Origin: Bacteroidales bacterium
GTDB lineage: Bacteria; Bacteroidota; Bacteroidia; Bacteroidales; P3
Reading direction: 5' to 3'
Assembly (NCBI GenBank): GCA_017960475.1
Contig: JAGCZH010000040.1
Span: 62,001-126,000, forward strand
DNA: 64,000 nucleotides
Part shown: positions 15,386 to 22,389 of the stretch, piece after piece
Layout of the letters: each line of letters opens with the position of its first letter
How positions within the stretch are numbered: the first letter of the stretch is position 1
Made by a program: the position numbers and the translations under genes
Notes under the pieces: generated by a model
Told to the model about the DNA's origin: nothing
What the model saw: only the letters and a program-made list of their open reading frames with translations
The model's database searches: none

Positions 15386-16903
15386 ATGAACATCGAAGAC
15401 TATCGCGAGTTTTGCCTGTCGCTGGGTGAAGGAACTGCCAGTGGCCGTTGCCTCCACAAGGTCGGCAGCCTAAGCACCGATAGCGAAGCGGAGAACGAAA
15501 AAGTGGAGGAGAAGCTGCCCTTCACGGCTTTCCATCATGCCAGCGAGGTGCTGGTGTTCTACGTCTGCGGGCATATGTTTTCCTTCTTCGATATGAATAA
15601 TTTCAGTGTTATCACCCTCAAGTGTCAGCCCGACCGTATCGAAGAACTAAAGGAGCGTCATTCCTGTATCGGCAAGCCCTTCAACGAGTCGCCCAAGTAC
15701 TGGATTGGCATCGACCCCACAACAGCCCCCGACAATCTCCTCAAAGAGCTGACACGAAACTCGTACGAGATAGTGAAAGCGAAATATCATAAGCAATCAA
15801 AAATCAAAAAAAATATGAAGAAAAAGACAATACTGATGATGGCGGCGGCGATTATAGCTGTGATGCCTTGTCGGGCGCAGATCAGAAACTTCACTTGGCA
15901 GAACACGCAGCGGCAATACATGCTCTTTGAACCTTCCGGATGCGACGGAGCGCTGCCGGTGATGTACTTCCTGCACGGCTTGGGCGACAACATTACGCGC
16001 TGCAACAACGAGATGCACTTCGACCAGCTGGCTGAGCGCTACGGATGGGTCATCGTGGTGCCGCAGGCTCTCAGCGTATCAGGCTACACCATGTGGAATG
16101 CCGGTCTTGGCGGCTCGGCCGACGATGCAGGATTCCTCCTAGCGCTCCTTGATACGCTGGTTGCTGACGGCAAGGTCAACGACGACAGCGTCTTCTTCAC
16201 CGGCTTTTCTATGGGCGGCTTCATGACCCACCGCATGGCCATCGAGCATGGCGACCGCATTACTGCTTGCGCTCCCGTAAGTGGATTGATAGCCTTCGCT
16301 TTTGCCAATGACGTGCCTGTGGCTCCGGTGCGCATGATGCACATCCATGGCACCGCCGACGATGTGGTGGGTTGGAATGGTGGCTCGGCCTATTTTGGCA
16401 CTATCGGCATCAGCGTGGATTCACTCGTAAGCTATTGGACCGACTGGAACGTCTGCGACCCCACACCTGCCATCGACACCCTGCCCAACCGCGTGAACGA
16501 CGGCCTCCGCTTCGTCCGCTACAAATACAGCGGCGATGCCGAGTTCCAACTGCTCAAGGTCATCGGCGGTACACACGACTGGTATCAGGACACCAACACC
16601 CACGACATCGACTACTTCGACGAGATACACCGTTTCTTCCTTGGTGACGGCTCCTCGCTGGGCTTCAACGACCCGACGGATGGCACACCCGGATTTGAGG
16701 TTTGGCCCAATCCCGCTGGCGGATACATCTACGTCCGTCTCTCCGAACCCACCACTCTGACCCTGTATGACGGCAAAGCTATGCCAGTCATGCAGAAGGA
16801 TATCGGCTCAGGAGTCAATCGAATCGATTTGTATCACATCCCCAAGGGAGTCTATGTCATAGCCGACGGAAAAGGTGTCTCGAGAAAGATAATCAAAGAA
16901 TGA
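15386..16903 (+). CDS. MmcQ/YjbR-like domain read in frame into a T9SS esterase
   Basis: As sequenced this is one frame of 505 codons. Residues 1-138 are an MmcQ/YjbR (DUF419) protein: MNIEDYREFCLSLGEG, then EEKLPFTAF, HMFSFFDMNNFSVITLKC, and SPKYWIGID. The family adopts a CyaY-like DNA-binding fold and is cytoplasmic. Residues 144 onward start again with Met, a signal peptide and an esterase. A cytoplasmic domain ahead of an internal signal peptide makes no biological sense, so two genes are likely. The join is in an 8-A run (15805-15812); losing one A would give ATA TGA, ending the first gene on the ATG of the second (ATGA overlap). An extra 25-residue segment (about residues 17-41) is also inserted in the MmcQ domain relative to what I expect of the family. 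Confidence 0.6.
   Translation: MNIEDYREFCLSLGEGTASGRCLHKVGSLSTDSEAENEKVEEKLPFTAFHHASEVLVFYVCGHMFSFFDMNNFSVITLKCQPDRIEELKERHSCIGKPFNESPKYWIGIDPTTAPDNLLKELTRNSYEIVKAKYHKQSKIKKNMKKKTILMMAAAIIAVMPCRAQIRNFTWQNTQRQYMLFEPSGCDGALPVMYFLHGLGDNITRCNNEMHFDQLAERYGWVIVVPQALSVSGYTMWNAGLGGSADDAGFLLALLDTLVADGKVNDDSVFFTGFSMGGFMTHRMAIEHGDRITACAPVSGLIAFAFANDVPVAPVRMMHIHGTADDVVGWNGGSAYFGTIGISVDSLVSYWTDWNVCDPTPAIDTLPNRVNDGLRFVRYKYSGDAEFQLLKVIGGTHDWYQDTNTHDIDYFDEIHRFFLGDGSSLGFNDPTDGTPGFEVWPNPAGGYIYVRLSEPTTLTLYDGKAMPVMQKDIGSGVNRIDLYHIPKGVYVIADGKGVSRKIIKE
15815..16903 (+). CDS. Exported esterase (CE1/PHB-depolymerase-like) with T9SS type A tail
   Basis: From ATG 15815 this is a 362-residue protein with a signal peptide (ILMMAAAIIAVMPCRAQ), so it is the natural start of the second part of the longer frame. 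The alpha/beta-hydrolase core has MYFLHGLGDN for the oxyanion region, nucleophile S132 in GFSMGGFMTHRM, IHGTADDVV for the acid, and GGTHDWY for the histidine. This pattern fits feruloyl esterase/PHB depolymerase-type enzymes (family CE1-like) that act on plant cell-wall esters. The final 80 residues (WPNPAGGYIYVRL ... IPKGVYVIADG) are a type A T9SS sorting domain, so it should be exported across the outer membrane. Substrate is inferred only from the family. Confidence 0.78.
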   Translation: MKKKTILMMAAAIIAVMPCRAQIRNFTWQNTQRQYMLFEPSGCDGALPVMYFLHGLGDNITRCNNEMHFDQLAERYGWVIVVPQALSVSGYTMWNAGLGGSADDAGFLLALLDTLVADGKVNDDSVFFTGFSMGGFMTHRMAIEHGDRITACAPVSGLIAFAFANDVPVAPVRMMHIHGTADDVVGWNGGSAYFGTIGISVDSLVSYWTDWNVCDPTPAIDTLPNRVNDGLRFVRYKYSGDAEFQLLKVIGGTHDWYQDTNTHDIDYFDEIHRFFLGDGSSLGFNDPTDGTPGFEVWPNPAGGYIYVRLSEPTTLTLYDGKAMPVMQKDIGSGVNRIDLYHIPKGVYVIADGKGVSRKIIKE

Positions 16904-16961
16904 AACAATTATGAGACTGACAAGAAATATATAAAGATGTGTAATCTAAAATGAAGATAAT

Positions 16962-17444
16962 ATGACATTCCTTATTGAATCTCTAATCGCATGCGCCCTG
17001 TTCTCGCTGTTCGTGTTCTTGATGTCGAGGAATCCGATAAAGACCATCTTCAACTATCCGCCCGCCATCATCGAGCGGTGCGACCAACTGGGACTGGTGG
17101 ATGCCAGCAACCGCCCTGGTGGAGCGGCGTTCTATGGCAAGAAGATTGTCGCAATGGCGGTCTTCGGAGTGCTGCTTGGATTGCTGGTCAGATATGTCAA
17201 CGGATGCGAGACCTACCTCTGCGGAGCTTTGACGGCCTACGCCCTCTGGGTAGTGGTGAACTGGTTCGATGCACTGGTGTTGGATTGCATCTGGTTTTGC
17301 CACGACAAACACTTCATCATCCCTGGCACGGAGGATATGACCAACGCATATCACGACTACTGGTTCCATGTCAAGGGAGCGTTCATCGGTATGCTGCTTG
17401 GAATCCCCGCGGCATTGGTTGCTGGAGTGATAGTGATTGCATAA
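16962..17444 (+). CDS. Hypothetical multi-pass membrane protein, 160 residues
   Basis: Not recognised. Four hydrophobic segments can be seen: 2-21 (FLIESLIACALFSLFVFLM), about 63-82, 87-113 and 139-159 (GAFIGMLLGIPAALVAGVIV). Between the third and fourth lies a conserved-looking polar loop with WFCHDKHFIIPGTEDM and a Tyr/His-rich stretch (AYHDYWFHVKG) that might bind a metal or ligand. It lies 58 bp after the esterase on the same strand, possibly in the same transcript. Confidence 0.6.
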   Translation: MTFLIESLIACALFSLFVFLMSRNPIKTIFNYPPAIIERCDQLGLVDASNRPGGAAFYGKKIVAMAVFGVLLGLLVRYVNGCETYLCGALTAYALWVVVNWFDALVLDCIWFCHDKHFIIPGTEDMTNAYHDYWFHVKGAFIGMLLGIPAALVAGVIVIA

Positions 17445-17505
17445 TTTCCCACACTCCACTTATTCTCGGAATAGAACACTGAATATAGGAATAAAAGCGA
17501 TAATG

Positions 17506-17520
17506 AGCCTCTTCGAGGCT
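17506..17520. repeat. GAA/TTC-loop mini-hairpin
   Basis: AGCCTC-TTC-GAGGCT, a perfect 6-bp stem with a 3-nt loop. It has the same design (stem ending TC, loop GAA or TTC, stem starting GA) as hairpins in the dispersed repeat and at 52231-52245 and 52333-52349. Confidence 0.5.
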
Positions 17521-17686
17521 TCATAATATGAGACAAGATGCTGTCATCCCACCATTCAGGCACCTGCAAAAAATTAGTAAGTCGCTGAAAGTCTTTTAGC
17601 GTATACATAGCAATCTGTTTTCAAAGTGCAAAAATACGAAAAAAATCAATATGTTTCGTTTCGGTCGGTTTTTGTTTTGGAAAGAG

Positions 17687-17719
17687 TTTGGATTTTTTGA
17701 AAGAAAGGTGTATTTTTGC
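17687..17719 (+). promoter_or_regulatory. Promoter of the ferritin-like gene
   Basis: TTTG at 17687-17690, spacer 21 nt, TATTTTTG at 17712-17719, then CAATTA. Start codon 17773 is 54 nt downstream. The 328 bp between 17444 and 17773 otherwise hold the mini-hairpin and a doubtful minus-strand frame. Confidence 0.75.
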
Positions 17720-17772
17720 AATTACGTTTAGAAAGTAATAATCATCGTTAAATATTTAAAATAAAGAGTATT

Positions 17773-18234
17773 ATGACTAAAAAAGAAGCATTGAAGAATT
17801 TCGCCATGTTTGGCGCCGCTTGGTTCGGAAACAGCAAACAGCATTTCGCCTTCTCGGCATATTGCCGCATGCAGGGCTGGAACAAACTGGCCGACAAATG
17901 GAAAGAGGAAGCCGAAGAGGAATGGGACGAGGCTGAAGAAGTACTGAACCGCCTGGTGGAAATGGGCTACAAGCCCGCTGAGTTGCAAAAGCTGATGAAA
18001 ACCATGGAGTTCCCCTTCTACGACGACCCCAAGAAGCAGATTGAGAGCGACTACAACCCCGAGGCTATAAAGATGCTGAACGAGATGGCCGCCGCCTTCT
18101 CCGATGACTACATCACCCAGAAACTCATCCAAAAATGGATCGAGGGCGAGAAGGACCACATGGCATGGGAGGCCCAGTACCTCAACTACATTGACAAGCT
18201 CGGTTACGAGAATTTCTTAACCGCAATGATGTAA
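17773..18234 (+). CDS. Ferritin-like (bacterioferritin-type) protein
   Basis: 153 residues, all helical, no signal peptide. The layout resembles a four-helix ferritin: helix A/B with FSAYCRMQGWNKLADKW followed by EEAEEEWDEAEEVLNRLVEMG, and a last helix with EGEKDHMAWEAQYLNYIDKL and GYENFL, very like the E-x-x-H helix D and tail of bacterioferritin (EEEHIDWLE...). The usual His in helix B is replaced (DEAEE), so the diiron site may be incomplete or altered. A role in iron or peroxide handling is therefore a family-based guess. It has its own promoter. The next items downstream are a rubredoxin-tail relic, an iron alcohol dehydrogenase and a flavodoxin, all redox proteins. Confidence 0.6.
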   Translation: MTKKEALKNFAMFGAAWFGNSKQHFAFSAYCRMQGWNKLADKWKEEAEEEWDEAEEVLNRLVEMGYKPAELQKLMKTMEFPFYDDPKKQIESDYNPEAIKMLNEMAAAFSDDYITQKLIQKWIEGEKDHMAWEAQYLNYIDKLGYENFLTAMM

Positions 18235-18329
18235 TAATATATTGAAAGGGTTTGAAAGGACCGCTCCGCTTAAAAGGTAAAAAAGTGAGAGTACCCTTAA
18301 AACTTTTTAACTTCTTAAAATTTTTTAAC

Positions 18330-18564
18330 CACATAATCAAGAAAGACCAAGTGTTGAAAGATATGCGTGAAGCTGGTAAGACCGTTTCGGCTGGCGACGT
18401 CACCAAGATGCTGAACCCCGAAGGGAACCGAGCACTGTTGAATAATGACAAATAAAGCGAGTAACGCTGACTGCAAAGAGGTCGACAAAGCCTTCGAAGA
18501 CCTTCCCGACGACTGGCGTTGTCCCCGTTGCAAGCAGCCAAAGGAGAAGTTCAACAAAGCGTAA
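18330..18564 (+). pseudogene. Chimeric pseudogene: winged-helix head, rubredoxin tail
   Basis: The frame ending 18455 reads IIKKDQVLKDMREAGKTVSA, GDVTKMLN and then leaves the family. Where the ATG would be, an ATA is found. About 50 bp of foreign sequence brings a stop, after which a different frame (18466-18564) resumes with ADCKEVDKAFEDLPDDWRCP, RCKQPKEKFNKA, stop. KEVDKAF belongs to the winged-helix family (compare 11710-11868), whereas FEDLPDDWRCPRC is the second metal knuckle of rubredoxin. The piece is thus two genes joined at a short AF(D/E) match and interrupted. No intact rubredoxin is in the window. Confidence 0.65.
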
Positions 18565-18595
18565 GCTTCATCAACATCAACCCTCAAACATTAGA

Positions 18596-18631
18596 AGCAG
18601 AAGCACCTCCAGCGATGGGGGTGCTTCTGCT
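18596..18631 (+). terminator. Strong hairpin after the chimeric pseudogene
   Basis: AGCAGAAGCACC (18596-18607) pairs with GGTGCTTCTGCT (18620-18631), 12 bp perfect, 12-nt loop, followed by TTCCC. The T run is short. A decayed relative follows the other winged-helix relic near 11967-11992, and CACCTCCAGCG-like words also appear near 15340. Confidence 0.6.
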
Positions 18632-18714
18632 TTCCCAAACACAATAAATTAATGTCGCTTGCGTTGTTAATTAAAAAACACAAATCAAAAATGCGGAGTC
18701 AAGCGATTCACCTA

Positions 18715-18950
18715 CAAATATATTACGCCGACTGCCTGACCGTAAGGGAACGTTGCGCAAAGCGAGAGGAGAATGAACTCGCTCATTATCTCGGGAGTTG
18801 TGAAAGCTGAGCGAAAAAGCAAACTCGTTTGCTCTTCCGAAGAAAAGCAACGTAGATGTAATCAGCCAAAGCAACGTCACTGAAAGTAATGGCTTTGAGC
18901 ACCGCTGAAATAAATCAATGTGGCAAAAAAGTGGGCGCCAGCAAATAAAA
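18715..18950 (+). repeat. Mosaic repeat, longest copy
   Basis: Runs from GCCGACTGCCTGACCG through GGGAACGTTGCGCAAAGCGA, the palindrome AGCAAACTCGTTTGCT, GTAATGGCTTTGAGCACCGC, to AAGTGGGCGCCAGCAAA. Partial copies are at 13743-13890 (left part) and 11869-11945 (both ends, middle deleted). It ends 22 bp before the alcohol dehydrogenase start and so may contribute its promoter or leader. The minus-strand frame through it is not convincing as protein. Confidence 0.65.
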
Positions 18951-18972
18951 TCATTTATAAACAAGACAAACT

Positions 18973-20145
18973 ATGTTAGGAAACTTTTCTTATTACAATC
19001 CCACCAAGTTGTATTTTGGTGACGAGTCTTTGAATTTTCTCAAGGAAGAACTGAAGAATTATGGTCCTGTGGTGCTGCTGAACTATGGCAGTGGCAGTGT
19101 GAAGCGCAACGGTATCTACGACCAGGTGGTGGCCATCATGAAAGAGGAGGGCAAGACCATTGTGGAGAATCCGGGCGTGATGACAAATCCCACATTGGAG
19201 AAACTGAACGAAGGTGTTAGGATTGCCCGCGAGAACAATGTCGACCTGATTCTTGCCCTTGGTGGCGGCAGCGTATGCGACTACTCAAAAGCTGTGGCAG
19301 CATCGGTATATTACGAGGGCGACTACTGGGATAAGTTCTGGCTGAAGCAGGAGAATCCAGCTGCCGACCAGAAGCTGTTGCCAGTAGGTTGTGTTCTGAC
19401 AATGGCAGGCACTGGCTCGGAAATGAATGCCGGCACTGTGATTACCGATGCCGAACACACATTCAAGGTGGGCCATGTGTTCGACAGCCGCCTGATGCCG
19501 AAGTTCTCCATCCTGAACCCCAAATTCACGATGACCGTGCCACTCGACCAGATGAAGGCTGGTATCTACGACATCATGAACCATATCATGGAGCAGTATT
19601 TCTCTGATTTCGATGACAACACGAGCGATTATCTATCCGAGGGACTAATGCGTAGCCTTGTCACAGCTTCCCGTATCGCTGTGAAGAATCCGCAAGACTA
19701 CGAGGCCCGCTCGAACATTATGTGGACTGCTACTTGGGCGCTGAACACTCTTCTCGGAAAGGGTAAGAAGGAGGACTGGATGGTGCACATGATTGGTCAC
19801 AGCGTGGGCGCCTGGACGCACGCCCCTCATGGATATGCGTTGGCTTCTGTCACGATGGCCTACTATCGCAGGGCTATGGAAAACGGCCTGCCTAAGTTTG
19901 CCCGTTTTGCGCATAACGTTTGGGATATTCCAACAGATGGTATGACCGAACGCGAACTGGCAGAGGCTGGTTTGCAAGCCCTGAAGGAATGGATGCTGGA
20001 GATCGGTCTGCCGCTCACCATCAGCGAGCTCGGTGCCACCAACGACATGATTCCCGGCATCACTGAAACCACTGTCGTCTATCCCGCTGGTTACCTGGAT
20101 TTGACGAAAGAGGATATCATGGAGATATTGAAGGAAAGCATGTAA
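18973..20145 (+). CDS. Iron-containing alcohol dehydrogenase (YqhD/BdhA type)
   Basis: 390 residues, soluble. It should reduce aldehydes to alcohols with NAD(P)H in the cytoplasm. Family features: NYGSGSVKRNG, the nucleotide-binding ALGGGSVCDYSKA, MAGTGSEMN, and metal ligands D200 and H204 (YDIMNH), H272 (VHMIGH) and H286 (APHGYAL). The spacing equals that of E. coli YqhD D194/H198/H267/H281. GGGSVCD suggests preference for NADPH as in YqhD, but this is inference. The gene is intact and precedes a lipoprotein flavodoxin by 18 bp, so the two are probably co-transcribed. Confidence 0.9.
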   Translation: MLGNFSYYNPTKLYFGDESLNFLKEELKNYGPVVLLNYGSGSVKRNGIYDQVVAIMKEEGKTIVENPGVMTNPTLEKLNEGVRIARENNVDLILALGGGSVCDYSKAVAASVYYEGDYWDKFWLKQENPAADQKLLPVGCVLTMAGTGSEMNAGTVITDAEHTFKVGHVFDSRLMPKFSILNPKFTMTVPLDQMKAGIYDIMNHIMEQYFSDFDDNTSDYLSEGLMRSLVTASRIAVKNPQDYEARSNIMWTATWALNTLLGKGKKEDWMVHMIGHSVGAWTHAPHGYALASVTMAYYRRAMENGLPKFARFAHNVWDIPTDGMTERELAEAGLQALKEWMLEIGLPLTISELGATNDMIPGITETTVVYPAGYLDLTKEDIMEILKESM

Positions 20146-20163
20146 AACAAAATCAAATAAGAG

Positions 20164-20694
20164 ATGAAGAATATAATCATGGTTATGGCAGTACTCTTGA
20201 CATTGAGTCTGAACAGCTGTGCGCAAAACAAGAATCAAAACCCTCAAACAAAGGAGAACAATAAAATGAACAAGACCTTAGTAGTTTATTTCTCAGCCAC
20301 CGGCACCACCAAGGCCGCTGCACAACGTCTGGAAAAGGAATATAATGCCGACCTATATGAAATCACCCCCGAGCAGCCCTACACCGCTGCCGACCTCGAC
20401 TGGAGGGACAAATCCTCGCGCTCCACGTTGGAGATGAAGGACAAGAGCTCACGTCCCGCCATCAAGGGCCGTTGCGAGAACATCGCCCAGTACGACACCG
20501 TCTGGATCGGTTTCCCCGTATGGTGGTACACTGCCCCCACTATTGTCAACACCTTCATCGAGGCCCACGACCTCAGTGGCAAGGTGCTCAACGTATTTGC
20601 CACCAGCGGCGGCAGTAATGTTACCGGCTCATACAACGACCTCAAGAAAGCCTACCCCCAGTACACCTGGGGTGAAAGCAGGTTGATGAACTAA
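20164..20694 (+). CDS. Lipoprotein flavodoxin-like protein
   Basis: 176 residues. The N-terminus is a lipoprotein signal (IIMVMAVLLTLSLNSC, lipobox LNSC), followed by a Flavodoxin_4-type domain: LVVYFSATGTTKAAAQRL (FMN phosphate loop), WIGFPVWWYTAPTIVNTFIE, and FATSGGSNVTGS. Flavodoxins are usually cytoplasmic; exported lipid-anchored forms occur in Bacteroidetes. The domain ends early at WGESRLMN, where relatives normally add a last helix of about 15-20 residues, so the C-terminus may be trimmed. An internal Met (before NKTLVVYF) could start a cytoplasmic form. It follows the alcohol dehydrogenase and is closed by a terminator. Confidence 0.8.
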   Translation: MKNIIMVMAVLLTLSLNSCAQNKNQNPQTKENNKMNKTLVVYFSATGTTKAAAQRLEKEYNADLYEITPEQPYTAADLDWRDKSSRSTLEMKDKSSRPAIKGRCENIAQYDTVWIGFPVWWYTAPTIVNTFIEAHDLSGKVLNVFATSGGSNVTGSYNDLKKAYPQYTWGESRLMN

Positions 20695-20720
20695 GTCATC
20701 ATGATCCTTAAACATCCAGA

Positions 20721-20752
20721 CAGAGCACCCGCAACCCCTTGTGGGTGCTCTG
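20721..20752 (+). terminator. Terminator after the flavodoxin gene
   Basis: CAGAGCACCC (20721-20730) pairs with GGGTGCTCTG (20743-20752), 12-nt loop, followed by TTATT. Confidence 0.75.
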
Positions 20753-20790
20753 TTATTAGACCACCATTTTTCCACTGCAAACAAATAATT

Positions 20791-20822
20791 TTTGTTCAAT
20801 TGAAATAAATGTTGTATTTTTG
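20791..20822 (+). promoter_or_regulatory. Promoter of the PIN toxin-antitoxin pair
   Basis: TTTG at 20791-20794, 20-nt spacer, TATTTTTG at 20815-20822, then CAATTTG. ATG 20852 is 30 nt downstream. A full consensus match. Confidence 0.8.
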
Positions 20823-20851
20823 CAATTTGAAACGGGAAAAAATAATTTGAA

Positions 20852-21112
20852 ATGGAATCAACTGTCAGACAACCATTCAATCAGGCGCAACTTGAATTGC
20901 TTAGCACTATGGCCAGCCTCAAAACAGAGGCCGATCTGATTGAGTTGAAACAGGCTATCGCGCGTTTCTTCGCAGAACGTGCCGACCGCGAGATGGAACG
21001 TCTGTGGGAAAACGGTACCATCAACGAGGAAACCCTCAAGTCGTGGGAGCATGAACATATGCGCACTCCTTATCGTACAAACGCTACCGTTACGGCAAGA
21101 GGTACGTTGTGA
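20852..21112 (+). CDS. Putative antitoxin of a PIN-domain toxin-antitoxin pair
   Basis: 86 residues, small and charged. It opens with VRQPFNQAQLELLSTMASLK and contains ELKQAIARFFAERADREMERLW, a pattern I know from small Bacteroidetes proteins encoded just before PIN-family toxins. A helical dimerisation segment and a disordered, basic tail (MRTPYRTNATVTARG) fit an antitoxin that binds its own promoter and wraps the toxin. Its stop overlaps the toxin start by 4 bp (GTGA), so translation is coupled. Its own consensus promoter lies 30 bp upstream. Confidence 0.7.
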   Translation: MESTVRQPFNQAQLELLSTMASLKTEADLIELKQAIARFFAERADREMERLWENGTINEETLKSWEHEHMRTPYRTNATVTARGTL

Positions 21113-21504
21113 TTGACACCAACTGCCTGCTCCGCATGATACCTCTGCGCAGCAAGTACCGTCCGTTGTGGGAGTCGTTTCTCGATGGCAAGTATATCCT
21201 TTGTATCAGCAACGAGATTGTCATAGAGTATATGGAAATACTTACGGAGAAAGTCAATTCCGCATTTGCCACGAATATAGTAGGTGCAATTCTCCGCAGT
21301 CCTTTCGTACTGCGTTTCGACCCGCAGTTTCATTTCAACCTAATCGAGGTCGACCCTGACGACAACAAGTTTGTCGATTGTGCCATCATAGCCAATGCCG
21401 ACTTTATTGTCAGCGACGACAGCCATTTCAGGGTACTCCAAAGCATACCGTTCCCCAAGGTGAATGTGCTGACCCTTGAAGAATTTAGTAATACATTGCA
21501 ATAG
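21109..21504 (+). CDS. PIN-domain toxin (COG1569-type RNase)
   Basis: 131 residues starting at GTG 21109, overlapping the antitoxin stop. PIN-domain acidic residues are all present: D in MIDTNCLLRM, E in NEIVIEYMEIL, D in EVDPDDNKFVDCAI and D in IVSDDSHF. LEEFSNTLQ ends the domain. PIN toxins are Mg-dependent ribonucleases, usually cutting tRNA, rRNA or mRNA; the target cannot be deduced here. The protein is of normal length and looks functional. Confidence 0.82.
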   Translation: MIDTNCLLRMIPLRSKYRPLWESFLDGKYILCISNEIVIEYMEILTEKVNSAFATNIVGAILRSPFVLRFDPQFHFNLIEVDPDDNKFVDCAIIANADFIVSDDSHFRVLQSIPFPKVNVLTLEEFSNTLQ

Positions 21505-21840
21505 AATTGAATAAAACAATTTAAAATCGACGCTTATGTAGTAGTCAGATTATACTAAAGACATCATATTGAGCTGAAACTCTTGTTCTCACTTGGGAAG
21601 TCCGGAAAACTTAACCGCTACGAGAATAGGATGCGAGAGGTTCACGTCAATGGGCGTGAAATTTCGTAGACTTATTTGTAGCATGGCAATTCCGGACGCC
21701 ACCAAGTAAATAAGGCTGTTTTAACGAAAGAGTCACGCCTTTCTTTATGTTCCCTTATTAAAACATCGGCTTCCGGCTCATAACAATAAAGCAGGGAAGC
21801 CGAAAACTGTATCAAAGAGTAGGCAAAAAAATACAATTTT
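21505..21840. other. Intergenic region, no gene seen
   Basis: About 335 bp. Nothing on either strand looks like a gene, RNA or known repeat. The stretch near 21590-21700 is more GC-rich than its surroundings and might be a gene relic, but I cannot identify it. Confidence 0.3.
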
Positions 21841-22380
21841 ATGGCAAAAAAAATTATGTTTTTCTGTGCGATTGCAATAATATTTGCATCTTGTAGCACA
21901 AAGAAGTATGATGAGAATCTAACAAAGGCGTTTGCTTCGGCGCAAATATGTTATGCTTCATCGGGACTTATTATTGATAATACAACGAGCGTTTGGCACA
22001 CGGCTATCTTTGACCATGAGGACAGTCACGGTCGCTATTGCAGCGATTTCAATAGTGCTTTGCGTATATTGTTCAATGACTATGAAGAGAAGGATGTTTT
22101 CTCTACCGCTGATGAATATCAAGAGGAAATGAAGACAGCAGTTGCTTCTTTAGCAAATGGTCCTAAGAGTCGCAAGGAAGCATATGATGATATCATGGAA
22201 ATTGCCACGAAGGTCAATCTACTTTGCGAAATGGCAAAAGATCCATCGGGGAGTCTTCAATCGTACAGAGAACAGACAAGGGAAACATTCTTCAGCCTTA
22301 AAGAAAAACTTGAGGCCTTCGAGATGAAATATGGTGAGTTCCTTGTCAAAGAGATTCTTCAAGAAACAAATAATGACTAA
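21841..22380 (+). CDS. Hypothetical lipoprotein, 179 residues
   Basis: Not recognised. It has a lipoprotein signal (KIMFFCAIAIIFASC, lipobox FASC) and an otherwise helical mature part: VWHTAIFDHEDSHGRYCSDF, NSALRILFNDYEEKDVF, and a C-terminal charged helix. Composition is AT-rich like the next gene. The pair 21841/22390 is spaced by 9 bp and probably one transcript. Both differ in base use from the toxin-antitoxin pair before them. Confidence 0.6.
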   Translation: MAKKIMFFCAIAIIFASCSTKKYDENLTKAFASAQICYASSGLIIDNTTSVWHTAIFDHEDSHGRYCSDFNSALRILFNDYEEKDVFSTADEYQEEMKTAVASLANGPKSRKEAYDDIMEIATKVNLLCEMAKDPSGSLQSYREQTRETFFSLKEKLEAFEMKYGEFLVKEILQETNND

Positions 22381-22389
22381 TTTTAAAGT

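Noticed and set aside
18715..18950. tRNA or other structured RNA gene in the mosaic repeat
   Set aside because: Has a palindrome but no cloverleaf, T-loop or CCA-like end that I can see.
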